Assembly (NCBI GenBank): GCA_022709385.1
Contig: JAKLIX010000007.1
Span: 1 to 64,000 of the forward strand
Source of the DNA: Bacteroidota bacterium
GTDB taxonomy: Bacteria; Bacteroidota; Bacteroidia; Bacteroidales; CAIXZF01
DNA: 64,000 nucleotides
Reading direction: 5' to 3'
Positions 36,810-45,637 of the stretch are shown one piece after another. Numbering within the stretch: the first letter of the stretch is position 1; every line of letters begins with the position of its first letter. The translations under genes were made by a program, and so were the position numbers. Under the pieces are notes generated by a model that did not search any database, was not told where the DNA came from, and was given only the letters and a program-made list of their open reading frames with translations.

Positions 36810-36817
36810 TACTTTTG
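36810..36817 (+). promoter_or_regulatory. -7 box for the Cache lipoprotein gene
   Basis: TACTTTTG, 28 bp before ATG 36846. The gap 36645-36809 shows no gene. Confidence 0.55.
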
Positions 36818-36845
36818 AAAAAATTATCACTACAATCAAACCTTT

Positions 36846-37385
36846 ATGAAATTTCTAAACCTGACATCAGTCATCCTGGTCGCCTTTACCATGCTGCTCA
36901 GTTGCTGCAATAACCCGGAGAAAAAAGCCGAAAAGCAAATGCCTTCAGACAGCCTGAAAACGGTGGTTGCAAAATCCCTCGACGAATATGTGCTGCGTTC
37001 CGGTCTGACAAGCATTGACAGTACAATGATCAAAGACCTGATCCTGGCGTACCTTGATGCCAATCCTGCCGTGTTTGGCTCCTGCATTGCCATGGTTCCT
37101 GTGATCAGCGGCACGGATACTCTCAGACAATCCCTGTATCTGTTCCGGACAGCCGGCGGATACGAAATGAAGGACTTCGGTCAATTGTATGATTACACCA
37201 AAGATCAGTGGTTTGCCGGGCCGGCTTCACAGAAAAAGGCACTGTGGTCGGATCCGTATTTCGATGCCCCTGGCGGGAATGTAGATATGATTACCTATAC
37301 CGTGCCTTTCTTCGCGGCCGATTCATCCGTGCTTGGAGTCATAACAGCAGATCTCGAAATGAAGTCCAGCCCCCTGGCTCCCTGA
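36846..37385 (+). CDS. Lipoprotein with a Cache/PDC-type sensor domain
   Basis: A 179-residue protein. The lipobox LLSC places the lipidated Cys at about residue 19, followed by CNNPEKK. The mature part has the end of a PDC/Cache fold: KDQWFAGPASQKKALWSDPYFDAPGGN, then DMITYTVPFFAADSSVLGVITADLEM, the pattern seen in extracellular sensors of chemoreceptors and kinases. No signalling domain is attached, so it may be a stand-alone ligand-binding lipoprotein or the remnant of a larger receptor. A decayed gene follows directly. Confidence 0.65.
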   Translation: MKFLNLTSVILVAFTMLLSCCNNPEKKAEKQMPSDSLKTVVAKSLDEYVLRSGLTSIDSTMIKDLILAYLDANPAVFGSCIAMVPVISGTDTLRQSLYLFRTAGGYEMKDFGQLYDYTKDQWFAGPASQKKALWSDPYFDAPGGNVDMITYTVPFFAADSSVLGVITADLEMKSSPLAP

Positions 37386-37999
37386 TTTGAAGGCCGGAAA
37401 CCAGTGCGGAGGCTCCCGAGCCCTTCATACCACTGTCGCATCTTCCACACTCTGCGACGGATTGCACAGCTGGAGTATTTCCACCTACTTCGAACTGGGG
37501 AACGACTACCGGATCAGGATATAGCGTGTTGCCAATGCGTCGATCTATGATTTGAGCGACAGTGCATTTACCATTATCTGGGCAATATCACCGTCATAAG
37601 TCCTAACGGTGCAGAGACATTTCTCAAAGGCTCAAAAATGAATATGCCTGGTTTGACGATTTTGCTGGTAATGTCTCCATTAAACTATACAAAGGCGGTA
37701 ATCTCCACAGCACCATCGCATCCTCAACGCTAAGCGACGGGCATTATCAGTACAATATTCCAGGAACTATTGCTGAGGGAGGGGATTAAAAAATCAGGAT
37801 TTCCCATGTTTCAAACAGTGCCACATTCGATGAAAGTGATATGGCTTTTAACATCCTGTCAGGCAGCTTGGAAGTGATTTACCCCACTGGTAATGAGGAA
37901 TTCTTCGCTGATTCAACGCTAACTATTCAATGGAATTCAAATTTCACCGGAAAGGTAAAAATCCAGCTTTATAAATATATGGAAAATACAGGAATGTAA
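37386..37999 (+). pseudogene. Decayed secreted protein with Kre9/KNH-type Ig-like repeats
   Basis: No long frame exists, but joined frames show at least two and a half repeats of the Ser-Thr-rich Ig-like unit: HTTVASSTLCDGLHSWSIS ... NDYRIRI, ITVISPNGAETF, AGNVSIKLYKGGN ... ASSTLSDGHYQYNIPG, KIRISHVSNSATFDESD, IYPTGNEEFFADSTLTIQW and TGKVKIQLYK. Frame is broken by TAG at 37522-37524, TAA at 37787-37789 and a shift near 37640. The piece ends at a TAA near 37998 without a sorting domain. It is a relic of a repetitive surface protein. Confidence 0.65.
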
Positions 38000-38013
38000 A
38001 ACAGAAAGCTGCC

Positions 38014-41000
38014 TCAACGCCCGCCGCCCACCACAAGGCGGCCATGCTGTATCAGGCTGCTGCCGCTGATGCGGTAGTGATAGATGCCGGGCGTGAACAG
38101 GGCCGGATCCACTGCCAGGGACTCACCGGCTGAAAGGGTACATCTCTTTATCTGCCTGCCTTCCAGGTTCCAGATTTCCACCCTCAGGGGTCCTCGTTCC
38201 GAGGATGAGAGAAACAGCTGATCTCCGGCCACAACAGGATTCGGAAAGAAAGCGGCATACTGCTGATTATATTCCTGCAGCGGGACGGCGGATGTACCTG
38301 TCAGCACCCTCGGATTGTCGATGTAAAGGGCATTCCCGTACCTGCCGATATTGCGGAAGCTGATCACTACATCGTCATTGCCGGCAAAGGAGAAGAGATC
38401 CACCGTATCGCTGCGCCACTGGCTGAAATTCGGATAGAAGAAGTTCTGGTTGTCGGGAGCCGTGGCCAGGCTGTCGCCGCCCTTGAAATACAACAAGCTG
38501 TTTGTCAGGCCGCAGTCTGTGGACGCAAGGATCTGCAGGCTGTCGGAATACTGTCCCCCGTATTCGGCGTAAGCCACATCGAAGACCAGCCTAAGCTGTT
38601 GTGCGGAACTCAGGTTGATGCTGAACCTCAGATCGTCAAATTTACCCTGTGCATCATGGTTGAAGTTGTCGAACAGGCTGCTCCTGGCGCTCCAGCCAAA
38701 ACCTCCGGCGGTATTGCTCACGGTCCATGTCACATCCTGGTCGGGATTGAACACTTCCCAACCCAATGGCGGGAAATTACCTTCGAAGCCTTCGTTCACG
38801 GTAAATGGCACCAGGTAGTTCGACAGGCTGATGACCAGGGAATCGGTATCTGACTGCCCGTTCGCATCTATTACGGTCAGCGTCACCAGGTGATCGCCTG
38901 GACTGTTAAACACGACACCGGCCTTCCGCTGTGTGCTGCCGGCGGGTGTCCCTCCCTGGAAAGTCCACTGCCAGGAGGCATTCTGGTGGTTCAGCATGCT
39001 GTAACAGTCGAAATGAAAGGTATCGGTGGCACAGTGGACCACGGCGCCCAGTTTATCCACCATGATCCTTGCGACCGGCTTATCCTGCTGCCCGTGCAAG
39101 GGACTTTCCCATATTCCCTTGCCGTAGGAAGCCATGCGAAGCTTTCCGTCACGGTAAAAAGGCCTGATGATGTTGGCGTTGATATATGACGGAAGGCCGT
39201 CGTTGAAGTACATCCAGTCGGGCATGGTATCGTTGCGGTAATAGACCGTCCGCCCCGTGGCAAGATAAACCCCGCCCGGCGTGCCCCCGATGTGGCACAT
39301 GGAATGGATGCTTTCGCCGTTCAGGGTGGCAGTGCTAAGGTTGGTCCAGGTCAGGCCGCCGTCGGTGGTTTTGAAGATCTTGCTGCCGTTACTGCCCTGA
39401 GGGTAAGCCAGCCAGAGGATGTTTTCATCTTCCGGACTGACCGCCAGCAGCATTTTTCTGCTGTTTCCCGCAGGCTTGGTGAGCTGGCTCCAGCCCGCCC
39501 CGCCGTCGGTGGTTTTCCAGAGGCTCCCGTTGGTACCGGATGCCGGTTGCTGGCTCAGGTAGATGACATCCGGGTTACTGCCGGCAATCTCGATATATTT
39601 GACCTGGGAATTGACATTGGTGCCAAACTCCTGCACCAGGCTGTAGGATACGCCCCTGTCGACCGACTTCCACAGCTTGTTCTCTTTCCCCAGGAAGATG
39701 ATGTTGTAGCAGGCAGGGTGAAACTCCATTTCGCTTGACTCGGCCGACCAGTAGGTCTCATTGGGCGACATCCCCATGCTGAAATTCAAAATGGGGTCGC
39801 CGATCTGCTGAGGCAGGATACGGCCACCTATATCCGAAAAATAGGTCCTTCGGTTTTCCGAAGGGTGCACATAGCCGGTGGGTGCTTCCCCACCGCCCAG
39901 GCTGAGGTAATCACCCTGTGCATAATTCTCATACCAGGCCAGGTTACCGTTATGATAGAGGCCGCCAACAAGTACATCCTCATTCCATCCACTGCCAAAG
40001 CCCCAATAGTCAGATCCGTGAACACCGGTGGTTTTCACCAGGTTGGTGGTTCCGAAGAAATCATCAGACCAGTAGATCCCGCCATCGTTGGTGATCCAGT
40101 ATTCACCACTCATGGCTCTGAAGTCCTGCATATCCACATGCATCTGCAGCACATTGCCCTGGTAGCCGGCCTGGGCTGCGAAGGTATAGCCCCCGTCGTC
40201 GGTACGCCAGAGGTTAAGTCCGCCGATCAGCACCTGGTCCGGGTTGTCGTTGCTTACCATCAGTGCACAGTTATAGAAACCCTGGTGATAGGTCCATGAG
40301 GGCATGCCGTAGGCCGTGTTGGGATGGGCGGATGAATAGGGTCCGCCGGCCGGAGGATTGGGCAGAAACCAGGTTTCGCCGCCGTCGTCGCTTCGGTACA
40401 GCCCGATGAAACCATAGTCGTTGGCCTTGGCCTCCCCGATCAGGTAAGCGTACACGCGCATGGGATCGGCCGGCGTCACGGCAAGGCGTGCTCCGCCGTC
40501 GTGGCGGTCGGGGTCGGATGAGGCAAACCATCCCTGGTCCTTCAGCATCCAGGTAGCTCCTTTGTCATCCGAGCGGTAACATTCGGCCCGGATCAAAGCC
40601 GGGTTGTTCCTTACCAGGTAAAGGACATTGTCGTTGGCGGTATTGGCCTTGATATCGTATGTTTTTTCGGTGAACATCAGGATAAAACCCGCCCCGCCAT
40701 CGGTACTGCGGTAAAGGCCTTTATTGGTGGCTGCCAGCACGACCTGCTGATCCGACGGGATCATAAGGATCTCATTGACTCCCAGGTCGGTCGCCTGGAG
40801 GATGCTTGTCCAGCTCACACCACCATCTAGGCTGCGCCAGAGCCGGTGCTGGCTGCCTGCAAACACGATATCGGGATTGTCAGGACTCACCTCTATGGCG
40901 GTAAGCCCCCCGCCCATGTCGTACTCCATGGTCACACACTGCCAGTTTTCTCCGTGATCCGTGCTTTTATAAACTTCGCCCGGTTCGGTTCCGCAGTAAA

Positions 41001-41460
41001 GGATATCCGGGAAGGAAGCGCACTGGTCGATACAATAGACATTGGTCTGCGATCCCTTTTTCTGTCCATTGTTCCCAAGCGACTGCAGGGGCCCGAGCAC
41101 CTGCCATTGCCCGCTTTTTACCGCATCCTTAGCTGCAAGCCCTTGCCTGTACTGCCCATCGCGGGCGCTCATCTCTTCAACGGAAGGAATGACAGCAAAA
41201 CCCCGTTCATCAAGATATGGCTCAGCACTGCGCCTCCAGCGTTTGTAATATTGTGTATGATAAGACTTTACAAAAGGATGAACCGCGAACCAGGCCTTGT
41301 AAAGACTATCGACCAGCCACACATTGGGTTGTTGTCCGTACATTTCCTTCGCCCAGGCCGGCAGCTTAAGGATCTCGCTATCGGAAGGACGGTACATGTT
41401 TTGTCCGGCAACAAGGGCCGGAAGGAGCATCACTGCAGTCAAACTCAGCAAACGCCTCAT
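38014..41460 (-). CDS. BNR/sialidase-like propeller protein with PKD and T9SS sorting domain
   Basis: A 1148-residue secreted protein. Signal peptide MRRLLSLTAVMLLPALVAGQ. From about 120 to 850 there are many Asp-box (BNR) repeats of the form S-x-D-x-G-x-x-W (YKSTDHGENWQ, WRSLDGGVSWT, YRSDDGGETWF, FKTTDGGLTWT), as in VPS10/sortilin-like and YCF48-like ten-bladed propellers. A PKD domain follows (ASWQWTFQGGTP, GDHLVTLTVIDANG), then a jelly-roll/MAM-like part, and the C-terminal ~75 residues (AAFFPNPVVAGDQLFL ... HGRLVV) are a T9SS sorting domain. No enzymatic site is clear. ATG 41460 is set by the signal peptide and a -7 box upstream. Confidence 0.85.
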   Translation of the reverse strand: MRRLLSLTAVMLLPALVAGQNMYRPSDSEILKLPAWAKEMYGQQPNVWLVDSLYKAWFAVHPFVKSYHTQYYKRWRRSAEPYLDERGFAVIPSVEEMSARDGQYRQGLAAKDAVKSGQWQVLGPLQSLGNNGQKKGSQTNVYCIDQCASFPDILYCGTEPGEVYKSTDHGENWQCVTMEYDMGGGLTAIEVSPDNPDIVFAGSQHRLWRSLDGGVSWTSILQATDLGVNEILMIPSDQQVVLAATNKGLYRSTDGGAGFILMFTEKTYDIKANTANDNVLYLVRNNPALIRAECYRSDDKGATWMLKDQGWFASSDPDRHDGGARLAVTPADPMRVYAYLIGEAKANDYGFIGLYRSDDGGETWFLPNPPAGGPYSSAHPNTAYGMPSWTYHQGFYNCALMVSNDNPDQVLIGGLNLWRTDDGGYTFAAQAGYQGNVLQMHVDMQDFRAMSGEYWITNDGGIYWSDDFFGTTNLVKTTGVHGSDYWGFGSGWNEDVLVGGLYHNGNLAWYENYAQGDYLSLGGGEAPTGYVHPSENRRTYFSDIGGRILPQQIGDPILNFSMGMSPNETYWSAESSEMEFHPACYNIIFLGKENKLWKSVDRGVSYSLVQEFGTNVNSQVKYIEIAGSNPDVIYLSQQPASGTNGSLWKTTDGGAGWSQLTKPAGNSRKMLLAVSPEDENILWLAYPQGSNGSKIFKTTDGGLTWTNLSTATLNGESIHSMCHIGGTPGGVYLATGRTVYYRNDTMPDWMYFNDGLPSYINANIIRPFYRDGKLRMASYGKGIWESPLHGQQDKPVARIMVDKLGAVVHCATDTFHFDCYSMLNHQNASWQWTFQGGTPAGSTQRKAGVVFNSPGDHLVTLTVIDANGQSDTDSLVISLSNYLVPFTVNEGFEGNFPPLGWEVFNPDQDVTWTVSNTAGGFGWSARSSLFDNFNHDAQGKFDDLRFSINLSSAQQLRLVFDVAYAEYGGQYSDSLQILASTDCGLTNSLLYFKGGDSLATAPDNQNFFYPNFSQWRSDTVDLFSFAGNDDVVISFRNIGRYGNALYIDNPRVLTGTSAVPLQEYNQQYAAFFPNPVVAGDQLFLSSSERGPLRVEIWNLEGRQIKRCTLSAGESLAVDPALFTPGIYHYRISGSSLIQHGRLVVGGGR

Positions 41461-41481
41461 ATCAGGTTGGGTTTTAAGCGG

Positions 41482-41489
41482 CAAAGGTA
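41482..41489 (-). promoter_or_regulatory. -7 box for the BNR/PKD gene
   Basis: Minus strand TACCTTTG, 21 bp before ATG 41460. It diverges from the histidine kinase promoter at 41525-41555. Confidence 0.65.
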
Positions 41490-41524
41490 ATGAAAATGAA
41501 GCACAGACACCGGCCATGATCGCC

Positions 41525-41555
41525 TTGACACAGGACGGGTGAAATCGTATATTTG
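41525..41555 (+). promoter_or_regulatory. Promoter for the PAS histidine kinase
   Basis: TTGACA begins at 41525; after a 20 bp gap from the TTG comes TATATTTG at 41548-41555. It is among the best promoter matches in the window. The TTG at 41553 that opens the long frame lies inside the box, so the start is ATG 41580. Confidence 0.75.
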
Positions 41556-41579
41556 TATAGTTATATCCGTCAGATATTG

Positions 41580-43292
41580 ATGATTCACACCATGATCCTG
41601 GCTTGTTCTGTTTTGCTTCAGTTGACTGCGGCATTCATTGCACTGCGGCAGATGTGGCGCACGGGGAAAGACATTGCATGGGTACTGATTGCCCTGGCGC
41701 TTCTGCTGATGACGCTCCGGCGCCTGATCCCCTTATTCGGCAATTTTCCTGACGACACAGCGGTGTCTTCGCCGGATGTCATCGATATGCTTGGGCTGCT
41801 GGTATCCCTTTTACTTGTTGCAGGAATGGCCAAGCTGGCCCCGATGTACACCGCCACCAGAATGTCGGAAAAGGCAGCCAGGGAATCGGAGGAGAAATAC
41901 CGCAAGTTGTTCGATAATGCCAATGATGCCATTTACCTGGTGGAGGAATCGACCCTTAAGATCGTGGATTGCAATGTCAGAGCCACGGAGATGACCGGAT
42001 ACCAGGCAGATGAGCTGAAACGGATGAGTTTTGCAGATCTGCATCCCACCGTGGAAAAAACCTTCTTGCCACAAAAGCTGCATCAGCTTCATGCGCATCT
42101 CGCAGGCAGCGAAACCATCTTATTGCATCATAAAAAAAAACAGGGGGGCTATGTCATCATTGAACCGACATCGGGACTGATAGACATCAAGGGTGAGCAA
42201 CTGATGCTGATCATCGTGAGGGATATCACTGAGCGCAAACGGATTGACGACAGGATCAGGATGTTTTTCCAGGCTTCGGAAAACTCCTTTGAAGCCATTT
42301 GCCTTTGCGATCTCAGCCGGGAAGTGATTTATGTAAATCCGGCCTTCGGGCAATTGTTCGGATACAGCAGGGAGGAGATCACGGGTAAAAAAACAAGCCT
42401 GTTTTATTCTGAGGAATCTTACGAAAGCCTTCAGAAAGTCTCTCAATCAGCGCCTGGCGGAGGCTGGACCAGCGAATTGACTGGCAGAAGAAGGGACGGC
42501 ACGACCTTTCCCATGTCGGTGTCGAGTTCCAGGATACTGAATGAAGACGGAACGATCATCGCCCGCATGTCGACCTTCAGGAACATTACGGAAACCAAAC
42601 AGGCCGAACAGAAAATGATCCAATACACCGCGCAGTTGCGCTCTCTTTCAGATCATTTGAACACCGTAAGGGAGGAAGAACGCCTGATGCTTGCGAGGGA
42701 GATCCACGACGGATTTGGATCTTCGCTCACCGGCCTGAAGATGGATCTGATGTTCCTGAAAAGAAACATGGGTTCCTGTTGTAAAGAAGCATTGAGCGGG
42801 GAAATCCTCGCACAGTTCAAATCAATGTCAGACCTGATCGATACGACGATCGGCCTGATGAGAAGGATCGTGAAGGATCTCCGCCCGGAAATCCTCGATG
42901 AACTGGGACTTGCTGAAGCCGTCCGGTGGTATGTTGCCGAGCTCACAAAAAAAACAAATATCCGTTTCCACCTGACCATCTTCCCGAAGAATCTGAAAAC
43001 CGACCCCAGGCGTGCTGTCACACTTTTTCGTATTATGCAGGAGATACTGACAAACATTGCCCGTCATGCACAAGCCGGTGAAGTCAACATTTTCCTGCGC
43101 AAACATAAGGGGTGGATATATCTGCTGGTACACGACAATGGTGTGGGGATCAGCAGGGAAGACATCGAAAACAGCAACTCCCTCGGTATCATCGGGATGC
43201 GTGAAAGGGCGCTCGTTTTTGGCGGCAATCTGGTCATAGACGGGGAAAAGGGGAAAGGAACGACTGTTAAGGTTGAAATAAGTGCAACATGA
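41580..43292 (+). CDS. PAS-domain sensor histidine kinase (NarX/DegS-like, HisKA_3)
   Basis: A 570-residue membrane kinase. Three hydrophobic segments occupy about 1-88. Two PAS domains follow: EEKYRKLFDNANDAIYLVEE (about 105) with GYQADELKRM, and FFQASENSFEAICLCD (about 225) with VNPAFGQLFGYSREEI. The HisKA_3 dimerisation helix carries the phospho-acceptor His in LAREIHDGFGSSLTGLK (about 376), and a HATPase domain has DNGVGIS (about 519) and GIIGMRER. The response regulator gene follows after 30 bp, so they form a pair. Placement just before the hydrogenase operon suggests, but does not prove, that it controls it. Confidence 0.88.
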   Translation: MIHTMILACSVLLQLTAAFIALRQMWRTGKDIAWVLIALALLLMTLRRLIPLFGNFPDDTAVSSPDVIDMLGLLVSLLLVAGMAKLAPMYTATRMSEKAARESEEKYRKLFDNANDAIYLVEESTLKIVDCNVRATEMTGYQADELKRMSFADLHPTVEKTFLPQKLHQLHAHLAGSETILLHHKKKQGGYVIIEPTSGLIDIKGEQLMLIIVRDITERKRIDDRIRMFFQASENSFEAICLCDLSREVIYVNPAFGQLFGYSREEITGKKTSLFYSEESYESLQKVSQSAPGGGWTSELTGRRRDGTTFPMSVSSSRILNEDGTIIARMSTFRNITETKQAEQKMIQYTAQLRSLSDHLNTVREEERLMLAREIHDGFGSSLTGLKMDLMFLKRNMGSCCKEALSGEILAQFKSMSDLIDTTIGLMRRIVKDLRPEILDELGLAEAVRWYVAELTKKTNIRFHLTIFPKNLKTDPRRAVTLFRIMQEILTNIARHAQAGEVNIFLRKHKGWIYLLVHDNGVGISREDIENSNSLGIIGMRERALVFGGNLVIDGEKGKGTTVKVEISAT

Positions 43293-43322
43293 CAAATAGC
43301 AGGCAGGCTAAACACAAAGCGT

Positions 43323-43955
43323 ATGATCGGAATATTGATCGTCGATGACCACAGGATCGTCAGGGAAGGACTGATCCGCATCATCCGTCAGGAGGCGGAT
43401 ATGGAGGTTGCAGGACAAGCCAGAAGCGCCGGTGAGGCTCTGAAGCTTCTCAGATCGGTACAAGTGGATGTCATTATCCTCGATATCGCCCTTCCCGGCA
43501 TAAGCGGGCTTGAAGCCATCAAAAACTTCAAAGCCATGGAAAGCAGCATAAAAATCATCATGCTGAGCATGTATCCCGAAGAACGCTTTGCCATCCGTGC
43601 ACTGAAAGCAGGAGCAAGCGGTTACCTGACCAAGGAAACCGCCCCCGAGGAACTGATCAACGCCATCCGTGTGGTGTATTCCGGCAGAAATTACATTACC
43701 GGTTTTATTGCGGAAAAAATGCTGGACGAACTCAAACATCCCATGGAGCAGGCGCCCCATGAGAGACTGTCATCAAGAGAGTTTGAGGTGATGTGTATGA
43801 TCGGTTCCGGAAAAACCATCAAGGAGATCGCAGAAACCCTTTCCCTGAGCGACAGAACCGTCAGTACCTACCGCGCACGCATCCTTCAGAAGATGAATTT
43901 CAAAAATAACGCCATGATCGTGCATTATTTACTCGACAACTGGCTGATTGAATAA
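43323..43955 (+). CDS. NarL/LuxR-family response regulator
   Basis: A 210-residue regulator. The receiver domain has the acidic pocket (IVDDHRIVREG), the phospho-acceptor Asp in VIILDIALPG (about 56) and the switch Lys in GYLTKETAPEE. The C-terminal LuxR helix-turn-helix covers about 145-205 (LSSREFEVMCMIGSGKTIKEIAETLSLSDRTVSTYRARIL). It is the partner of the kinase directly upstream. The gap to mvhD holds a strong dyad that could be its target. Confidence 0.93.
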   Translation: MIGILIVDDHRIVREGLIRIIRQEADMEVAGQARSAGEALKLLRSVQVDVIILDIALPGISGLEAIKNFKAMESSIKIIMLSMYPEERFAIRALKAGASGYLTKETAPEELINAIRVVYSGRNYITGFIAEKMLDELKHPMEQAPHERLSSREFEVMCMIGSGKTIKEIAETLSLSDRTVSTYRARILQKMNFKNNAMIVHYLLDNWLIE

Positions 43956-44013
43956 TCGTTCCCGTATTATTACCCGCTTCCTTCCGGGGTCCCTTCCACC
44001 AGGCCTCACCTCC

Positions 44014-44044
44014 ATGTGACACATCAGGGCATCATGTGCCACAT
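44014..44044. repeat. Two ATGTGNCACAT palindromes, 20 bp apart
   Basis: ATGTGACACAT at 44014-44024 and ATGTGCCACAT at 44034-44044, third locus of the 20 bp phased set. Confidence 0.85.
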
Positions 44045-44072
44045 CAGCAGATTAAAAGTCGTTAGCCGGCTT

Positions 44073-44139
44073 TTTGTAGTGAAATCATTACAAACACCCT
44101 GGCCGGACATTACATGATTTTCAGCAAATTCATTACAAA
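44073..44139 (+). promoter_or_regulatory. Operator-like dyad and half-sites before the hydrogenase operon
   Basis: TTTGTAGTGA-AA-TCATTACAAA (44073-44094) has 10 bp arms with one mismatch. The half-site CATTACA recurs at 44108-44114 and CATTACAAA at 44131-44139, giving steps of 22 and 23 bp. An imperfect -7 box TACCTTTA is at 44159-44166; mvhD starts at 44226. A transcription factor site is the simplest reading. Confidence 0.5.
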
Positions 44140-44225
44140 TAATTAATAATCAGTATATTACCTTTATCCCACCGGCTCTGTCACCGGATCAGGCAAATGA
44201 ATCAACATAATAAAACATTTCACTG

Positions 44226-44651
44226 ATGGATTATAAACCAAAGATCATCGCATTTCTGTGCAACTGGTGTTCGTATACCGGGGCAGATCTTGCAGGCACT
44301 TCGAGGATGAAGTACAAGCCGAATGTCCGTGCCATACGGCTGATGTGTTCCGGGCGCGTCGAGCCGGCCTTCGTGATAGATGCATTCCGGAAAGGGGCCG
44401 ACGGGGTTCTCATCTGTGGCTGCCATCCCGGTGACTGCCATTACCACGAAGGAAATTACAAATGTCTCAGAAGGTACCATCTTTTGAAAAAATACATTCA
44501 TCAGATGGGTATTGAAACCGCCAGGCTGAAACTTGAATGGATCAGTGCCAGCGAAGGCAAACAGTATTCCGAGCTGGTGAACAGCTTCACTGAGACCATT
44601 ACAGAGCTCGGGCCTTGTAAAATAAAGGAAACTATGGACGTATTAACCTAA
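44226..44651 (+). CDS. mvhD: MvhD/FlpD-type [2Fe-2S] electron-transfer subunit
   Basis: A 141-residue protein of the MvhD family: IIAFLCNWCSYTGADLAGTSR, IRLMCSGRVEP, ADGVLICGCHPGDCHYHEGN and RLKLEWISASEG. The conserved Cys residues bind a [2Fe-2S] cluster that passes electrons from the hydrogenase to HdrA. First gene of the operon, 11 bp before mvhG. Confidence 0.93.
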   Translation: MDYKPKIIAFLCNWCSYTGADLAGTSRMKYKPNVRAIRLMCSGRVEPAFVIDAFRKGADGVLICGCHPGDCHYHEGNYKCLRRYHLLKKYIHQMGIETARLKLEWISASEGKQYSELVNSFTETITELGPCKIKETMDVLT

Positions 44652-44662
44652 GGAAGAGGAAC

Positions 44663-45637
44663 ATGGAGAACTCAAAACCAAAACTGAACCTGGCAGTTTA
44701 CTGGGCTGCCGCCTGCGGTGGATGTTGCGTTTCGGTGCTGGATGTCCATGAAAAGCTGTTTGACGTGGTAGCTGCAGCCAATCTGGTTTTCTGGCCCATC
44801 GCCCTCGATGTCAAATATTCCGATGTGGAAGCCATGCCCGACGGCTTCATTGATGTGACACTTTTCAACGGGGCAGTAAGGAATACCGAGAATGAACACA
44901 TGGCCAGGCTGTTGAGAAAAAAAAGCAAAGTATTGGTAGCTTACGGCAGTTGCGCCCACCTCGGCGGCATTCCGGGCCTGGCGAATCTATCGACCCGGGA
45001 GGAGATCTTCAAAAGGGTTTACGACGAATGCGAGTCTACCGTGAACCCTGATCAGCTGCGTCCTCTGACGGTGAGCAGTGTTGGAGAAGGATCACTGACG
45101 CTTCCGGAATTTTACAATGATGTCAGGTCGCTCGGCCAGGTGACTGCCGTAGATTATTACCTGCCGGGCTGTCCTCCCCAGACGGAACGCCTGCTGGAGG
45201 TTTTCATGGCCATCGTTTCCGGCGCGTCCCTGCCTCCTGCCGGATCAGTTATTGGCGCATCAGGCAAAGCACAATGTGACGAATGCACCAGGCTGAAATC
45301 CGAGAACAAGCAGATCAGCAGGTTTCTCAGGCCATATGAGATCTATGACGACGGGATCACCTGTTTTCTGGAACAGGGTGTGATCTGCCTGGGTCCTGCC
45401 ACCAGAGCAGGATGTGGCGTCAGGTGCGTGAAGGGCAACGCACCCTGCCGCGGATGCTACGGACCGCTGGAAGATGTAAAAGACCCCGGCAGCAGAATGA
45501 TGTCGGCCATCTCGAGTGTGATCGATGCCAGGGAAGCGGAAGAAATTGAAAAAATAGTGGAAAACCTTGTGGACCCGGCCGGGACCTTCTACCGTTTCAG
45601 TATCCCCTCAGCCATGATAAGGAGGAAAGTACTATGA
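44663..45637 (+). CDS. mvhG: [NiFe] hydrogenase small subunit (MvhG type)
   Basis: A 324-residue iron-sulfur subunit without a Tat signal, so cytoplasmic. The proximal cluster site is WAAACGGCCVSVLD (about 13-26) with GSCAHLGG and GCPPQTERL; further clusters are bound by AQCDECTRL, ICLGPATRAGCG and CVKGNAPCRGCYGP. This is the layout of group 3c (F420-non-reducing, MvhG) subunits. A Shine-Dalgarno-like AGGAAGAGGA precedes the ATG and its end overlaps mvhA by 4 bp. Confidence 0.93.
   Translation: MENSKPKLNLAVYWAAACGGCCVSVLDVHEKLFDVVAAANLVFWPIALDVKYSDVEAMPDGFIDVTLFNGAVRNTENEHMARLLRKKSKVLVAYGSCAHLGGIPGLANLSTREEIFKRVYDECESTVNPDQLRPLTVSSVGEGSLTLPEFYNDVRSLGQVTAVDYYLPGCPPQTERLLEVFMAIVSGASLPPAGSVIGASGKAQCDECTRLKSENKQISRFLRPYEIYDDGITCFLEQGVICLGPATRAGCGVRCVKGNAPCRGCYGPLEDVKDPGSRMMSAISSVIDAREAEEIEKIVENLVDPAGTFYRFSIPSAMIRRKVL

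Noticed and set aside
41553..41579. Longer start of the PAS kinase at TTG 41553
   Set aside because: It overlaps the -7 box TATATTTG of a promoter with ideal spacing.
44155..44170. Promoter of the hydrogenase operon at TACCTTTA
   Set aside because: The final base differs from TAnnTTTG and there is no -33 TTG at the right distance, so it is not listed as a feature of its own.
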